Below, piece after piece: positions 31,641 to 34,189 of a DNA stretch of 34,189 bases (its first letter is position 1; each line of letters opens with the position of its first letter). The stretch is from assembly GCA_040905285.1 (NCBI GenBank), contig JBBDRV010000140.1:1-34189 (forward strand), written 5' to 3'. This DNA is from JBBDRV01 sp040905285. Lineage in GTDB: Bacteria; Bacteroidota; Rhodothermia; Balneolales; Balneolaceae. The position numbers and the translations under genes are program-made. The notes under the pieces are model-generated. The model saw only the letters and a list, made by a program, of their open reading frames with translations, was not told the origin of the DNA and did no database searches.

Positions 31641-32342
31641 GTGATTCCCAAACATACCATACTGCTTGTTGAAGACGAACCGGAACCGGCTGAAATGATG
31701 GCAAATTTCCTGAAAATGAACAACTATGATGTTCTGGTTGCCCACGATGGGAGCACGGCTCTTGAAATTATAGAAAAACAGGCCAGCAATATTCATCTGG
31801 CCATCCTGGATATCATGGTTCCGGATGTTGACGGCCGGGAAATCTGCCGGAGAATAAGAAGCCATCCTGTGATTCGAGATATTCCGGTGATCTTTTTGAC
31901 GGCCAGGGATCAGGAAAAAGATGAGATAGAGGGACTTGAGCTCGGTGCCGATGACTACATTTCAAAACCCGCCAGCCTGGGACTGGTTAAAGCCCGTATC
32001 GATTCGCTGCTCAGAAGACAAAATCCACAGACCAGCAACTGGATCCAATATGGAGACATCTATCTGGATATGGAGGGAAAAGAACTTTATCACAATAAAG
32101 AACGGATAGAGCTTACGTCAACCGAATACACGATCGTTGAGCTTTTTTTCAAAAATCCGAAACGAGTGTACAGCAGACAGGAGATTCTTGAGCGGATTTC
32201 GGATGATGAGCGATATGTCTTTGACCGGACAGTCGATGTTCATATAAAGAACCTGCGGCTCAAGATGGGTGAGGCTGCGGGGATTATAAAAACCTATCGC
32301 GGGCTGGGCTACGGCCTGAACAGAGAAACCGGATTTGCATGA
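31641..32342 (+). CDS. OmpR/PhoB-family response regulator
   Basis: A 233-residue two-component response regulator from the GTG at 31641. An ATG at 31566 would add 25 residues before the first receiver strand, which is atypical, so I prefer the later start. The receiver domain has the acidic pair in ILLVEDEPEPA (Glu11, Asp12), phospho-acceptor Asp57 in LAILDIMVPDVDG, Thr in FLTARDQ, and Lys in DYISKPAS. The C-terminal winged helix (about residues 135-230) has LTSTEYTIVELFFKNPKRVYSRQEIL and the recognition segment DRTVDVHIKNLRLKMG. The stop overlaps the ATG of the sensor kinase (ATGA), so the two are translationally coupled. Confidence 0.93.
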   Translation: MIPKHTILLVEDEPEPAEMMANFLKMNNYDVLVAHDGSTALEIIEKQASNIHLAILDIMVPDVDGREICRRIRSHPVIRDIPVIFLTARDQEKDEIEGLELGADDYISKPASLGLVKARIDSLLRRQNPQTSNWIQYGDIYLDMEGKELYHNKERIELTSTEYTIVELFFKNPKRVYSRQEILERISDDERYVFDRTVDVHIKNLRLKMGEAAGIIKTYRGLGYGLNRETGFA

Positions 32343-33745
32343 GTATCCGATCCAAACTGGCATGGACATTCATAATACTGCTGATCTTCGGCATCACTGC
32401 AATCAGTAGCTATTCCATTCTGTTCATCAGAAACTACCTGCTCGAAGAGGGTGAATACCAAATTGAAAGTGATGCCCGGTGGCTGACCGTCACGATTCAG
32501 AATCTGCCCGCCGGCGACCGCTTTGAAACACACCTGAATGAAGCTGCAGTAATTTCCGGATATCAGATTGCCGTGTATGATGACCGTGGGTCTCTGTTTG
32601 CCGCCGTTCCATTCGACGCACCGACGGAGCCGCCTCCTCATCTGGATCGATCTGTACGGCAGGAGCTGGAGAATCCCGGCAATGTGACCATTCATCACCA
32701 TTCCGAATCGGACTACCTGCTGGCATTCATCCGGGTCGGAGGGGAAGAAACACCGGTTCGCTATCTCCAGGTAAGCCAGCGGAAGGATGAGATATATGCA
32801 CCCATCCGGACGATCCGGTGGATTATCTACACAGGAATGTTTATTTCAATCGGACTGGTTCTCATCGTCAGTATCTGGTTTGCACGGTATATGTCACGGC
32901 CTATCGTTCAGCTTGAGGAAACAGCGAGAGCCATAGCGGAGGGGGATGTGGAAAAAACACTTCACCTGAACAGGAAGGATGAGTTCGGAACGCTGGCAGA
33001 GTCTCTGAACCGCATGGCCTCCCGCCTTCAGAAAGATAACAGGGAGCTGAAACGTATCTATGAAAAGCAGGGGCAGTTTTTTGCCGATATTACACATGAG
33101 CTTCGCAATCCTCTTCACACCATTGCGGGGGCGCTGGAAATGCTTCAGATGGAGGATCTGCCGGCCGGCCAGCGAACACATTATCTGTCCATCGCCGGAA
33201 AGCAGACAGAACGGATTCACAGGTTGTTTAAAGATCTGGTAACCCTCCAGAGGTATGATTCGGATATCCATTTCATCGAAAAGAAAAATTTCAACCTGGC
33301 TGGAACTCTGGTGCAGGTGTATGAACTGTATTATCCGGCCGCCATGGAGAAAGGCATTAACATGGAGATAGAGACGGAATCAGCCAGCGTTCATGCAGAT
33401 CCCAATAAGGTGGAGCAGGTCATTGAGAATCTTGTCTCCAACGCTATAAAATACACCAACAGGGGGGAGATTGTAATTTCCTGCCGCAAAACGGGGGATC
33501 ACGCCAGGATTGAAGTAGCGGATACGGGCATCGGCATTTCAAGTCAACATCTGGACCGCCTTTTTGATCGTTTTTACAGGACCGACAAGGCAAGATCCAG
33601 GGACAAGGGGGGAACCGGGCTTGGCCTGTCAGTGGTTAAAAGCATCCTTGACGCCCATGACACGGAAATACGCATAGAAAGTCGTGTGGGTGAAGGAACA
33701 CGCTTCGCTTTTACACTTCCTCTGGCAGAAGATGATCGCTCCTGA
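32339..33745 (+). CDS. Sensor histidine kinase
   Basis: A 468-residue membrane kinase partnered with the preceding regulator. Helix 1 (about residues 8-30) and helix 2 (about 160-182) bracket a periplasmic sensor region of about 130 residues that contains a Pro/His-rich stretch (TEPPPHLD, VTIHHHSES). This hints at metal or envelope sensing, but that is only a guess. Next come HAMP (ARYMSRPIVQLEETARAIAE), the dimerisation/phosphorylation helix with His253 in ITHELRNPLH, and the ATPase domain with N box NLVSNAIKY, G1 VADTGIGIS, F box FDRFYR and G2 GGTGLGLSVV. The last 35 bp overlap the 3' end of the aquaporin-family gene on the opposite strand. Confidence 0.94.
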   Translation: MSIRSKLAWTFIILLIFGITAISSYSILFIRNYLLEEGEYQIESDARWLTVTIQNLPAGDRFETHLNEAAVISGYQIAVYDDRGSLFAAVPFDAPTEPPPHLDRSVRQELENPGNVTIHHHSESDYLLAFIRVGGEETPVRYLQVSQRKDEIYAPIRTIRWIIYTGMFISIGLVLIVSIWFARYMSRPIVQLEETARAIAEGDVEKTLHLNRKDEFGTLAESLNRMASRLQKDNRELKRIYEKQGQFFADITHELRNPLHTIAGALEMLQMEDLPAGQRTHYLSIAGKQTERIHRLFKDLVTLQRYDSDIHFIEKKNFNLAGTLVQVYELYYPAAMEKGINMEIETESASVHADPNKVEQVIENLVSNAIKYTNRGEIVISCRKTGDHARIEVADTGIGISSQHLDRLFDRFYRTDKARSRDKGGTGLGLSVVKSILDAHDTEIRIESRVGEGTRFAFTLPLAEDDRS

Positions 33746-34187
33746 CCAGAAATACAAAGAGGTTTCCCGCTATAATACCGCCTGCAGAGGGAGCGAGAAT
33801 ATAGGCGGGCAGATACAGATAGGATCCGCCGAGGCTGAAAGAATCCACGAAAGTGACGGCAAGAGAGACTGCCGGATTGAACACGCCACCGGTGACGGGC
33901 TGGCCGACCATCAGGATTCCGGCATAAGAGAGACCGATTGCCAGGCCGTATACCTGATTATTACGGAAGTTGCGCGTCAGAAAAAGCATCAGATACACCA
34001 TGCAGAGGAGAAAAGCGAAAAGCAGTTCAACAGTTATGTACTGGAACGGGGACGCTGCAGAAGAAGGGGCTGTCTGGAAAACCGTTCCCGTCATAAAGTA
34101 TATCAACAGGCATCCCGTGAAGGCTCCTGCAACCTGGCTCACCAGATAGGTCCAAAGGGTCCCCGGCTGCAGCCGCCCGGCGGCCGC
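33711..34187 (-). CDS. MIP/aquaporin family channel, C-terminal part (5' end beyond window)
   Basis: The minus-strand frame is open to the right edge, giving about 158 residues. They run from the segment after the first NPA motif (GRLQPGTLWTYLVSQVAGAF), through two helices, to the second NPA motif GGVFNPAVSLAVTFVDSF and the last helix. The usual NPAR is NPAV, a variant of the selectivity-filter neighbourhood. Members pass water, glycerol or other small neutral solutes; which one cannot be told from this half. The GTG at 34142 is internal (LVSQVAG) and not the start. It overlaps the kinase gene tail to tail by 35 bp. Confidence 0.9.
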   Translation of the reverse strand, partial: AAAGRLQPGTLWTYLVSQVAGAFTGCLLIYFMTGTVFQTAPSSAASPFQYITVELLFAFLLCMVYLMLFLTRNFRNNQVYGLAIGLSYAGILMVGQPVTGGVFNPAVSLAVTFVDSFSLGGSYLYLPAYILAPSAGGIIAGNLFVFLVRSDHLLPEEV

Positions 34188-34189
34188 TC

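Noticed and set aside
1..34189. CRISPR arrays, tRNA/rRNA genes, intact IS elements, prophage structural genes
   Set aside because: No regularly spaced repeats, no T-arm-like or rRNA sequences, no transposase, integrase or phage structural protein frames were seen.

Overview
This 34.2 kb window looks like an ordinary chromosomal stretch of a free-living bacterium related to the Bacteroidota/Balneolota/Rhodothermota. The basis is protein style: SecA without a C-terminal zinc motif, a LemA + HtpX-like M48 pair, DUF58, an SPT-like alpha-oxoamine synthase of the type linked to sphingolipid or sulfonolipid synthesis, and few Shine-Dalgarno sequences. The phylum is inferred, not proven. I found no rRNA, tRNA, CRISPR array, intact insertion sequence or prophage.

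Layout. 1-4.7 kb: the 3' part of secA, a Ca2+/Na+ exchanger, a flavin reductase-like protein and a HAD hydrolase. 4.7-5.5 kb: a gene-poor stretch with two operator-like palindromes. 5.5-12.9 kb: a LemA/M48 protease operon (the M48 gene split by an in-frame TAA), a sodium:solute symporter, a secreted M28 peptidase, MnmE and a small lipoprotein. 12.9-17.2 kb: an HTH regulator, an MFS transporter, an orphan ATP-grasp ligase and a CI/LexA-like S24 repressor. 17.15-17.5 kb: a consensus sigma-70 promoter with a perfect palindrome in its spacer, followed by about 330 bp without a clear gene and a strong intrinsic terminator. 17.7-20 kb: pterin dehydratase, OsmC and a Ste24-like protease. 20.3-23.5 kb: an esterase, then a compact operon of two DUF1538 membrane proteins and two PII-like proteins, then a 63-aa orphan. 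23.8-27.8 kb: a long palindromic repeat element, an alpha-oxoamine synthase, a DEAD-box-like protein without ATPase motifs and a SRAP-like protein without its catalytic residues. 27.8-34.2 kb: an MscS channel, SecG, a lone DUF58 protein, an SDR, an OmpR/HK two-component pair and a partial aquaporin-family gene.

The best candidates for undescribed biology are: (1) the DUF1538-DUF1538-PII-PII operon, which looks like an unknown membrane transport system gated by nucleotide-sensing PII proteins; (2) the S24 repressor with a Thr in place of the usual Ser nucleophile, whose palindrome sits in the spacer of a promoter for a probable small RNA, with the same promoter/operator geometry recurring at 5.0 kb; (3) two neighbouring, divergently transcribed, apparently dead nucleic-acid enzymes (pseudo-DEAD helicase and pseudo-SRAP); and (4) a dispersed element of about 160 bp that can fold into one long hairpin.
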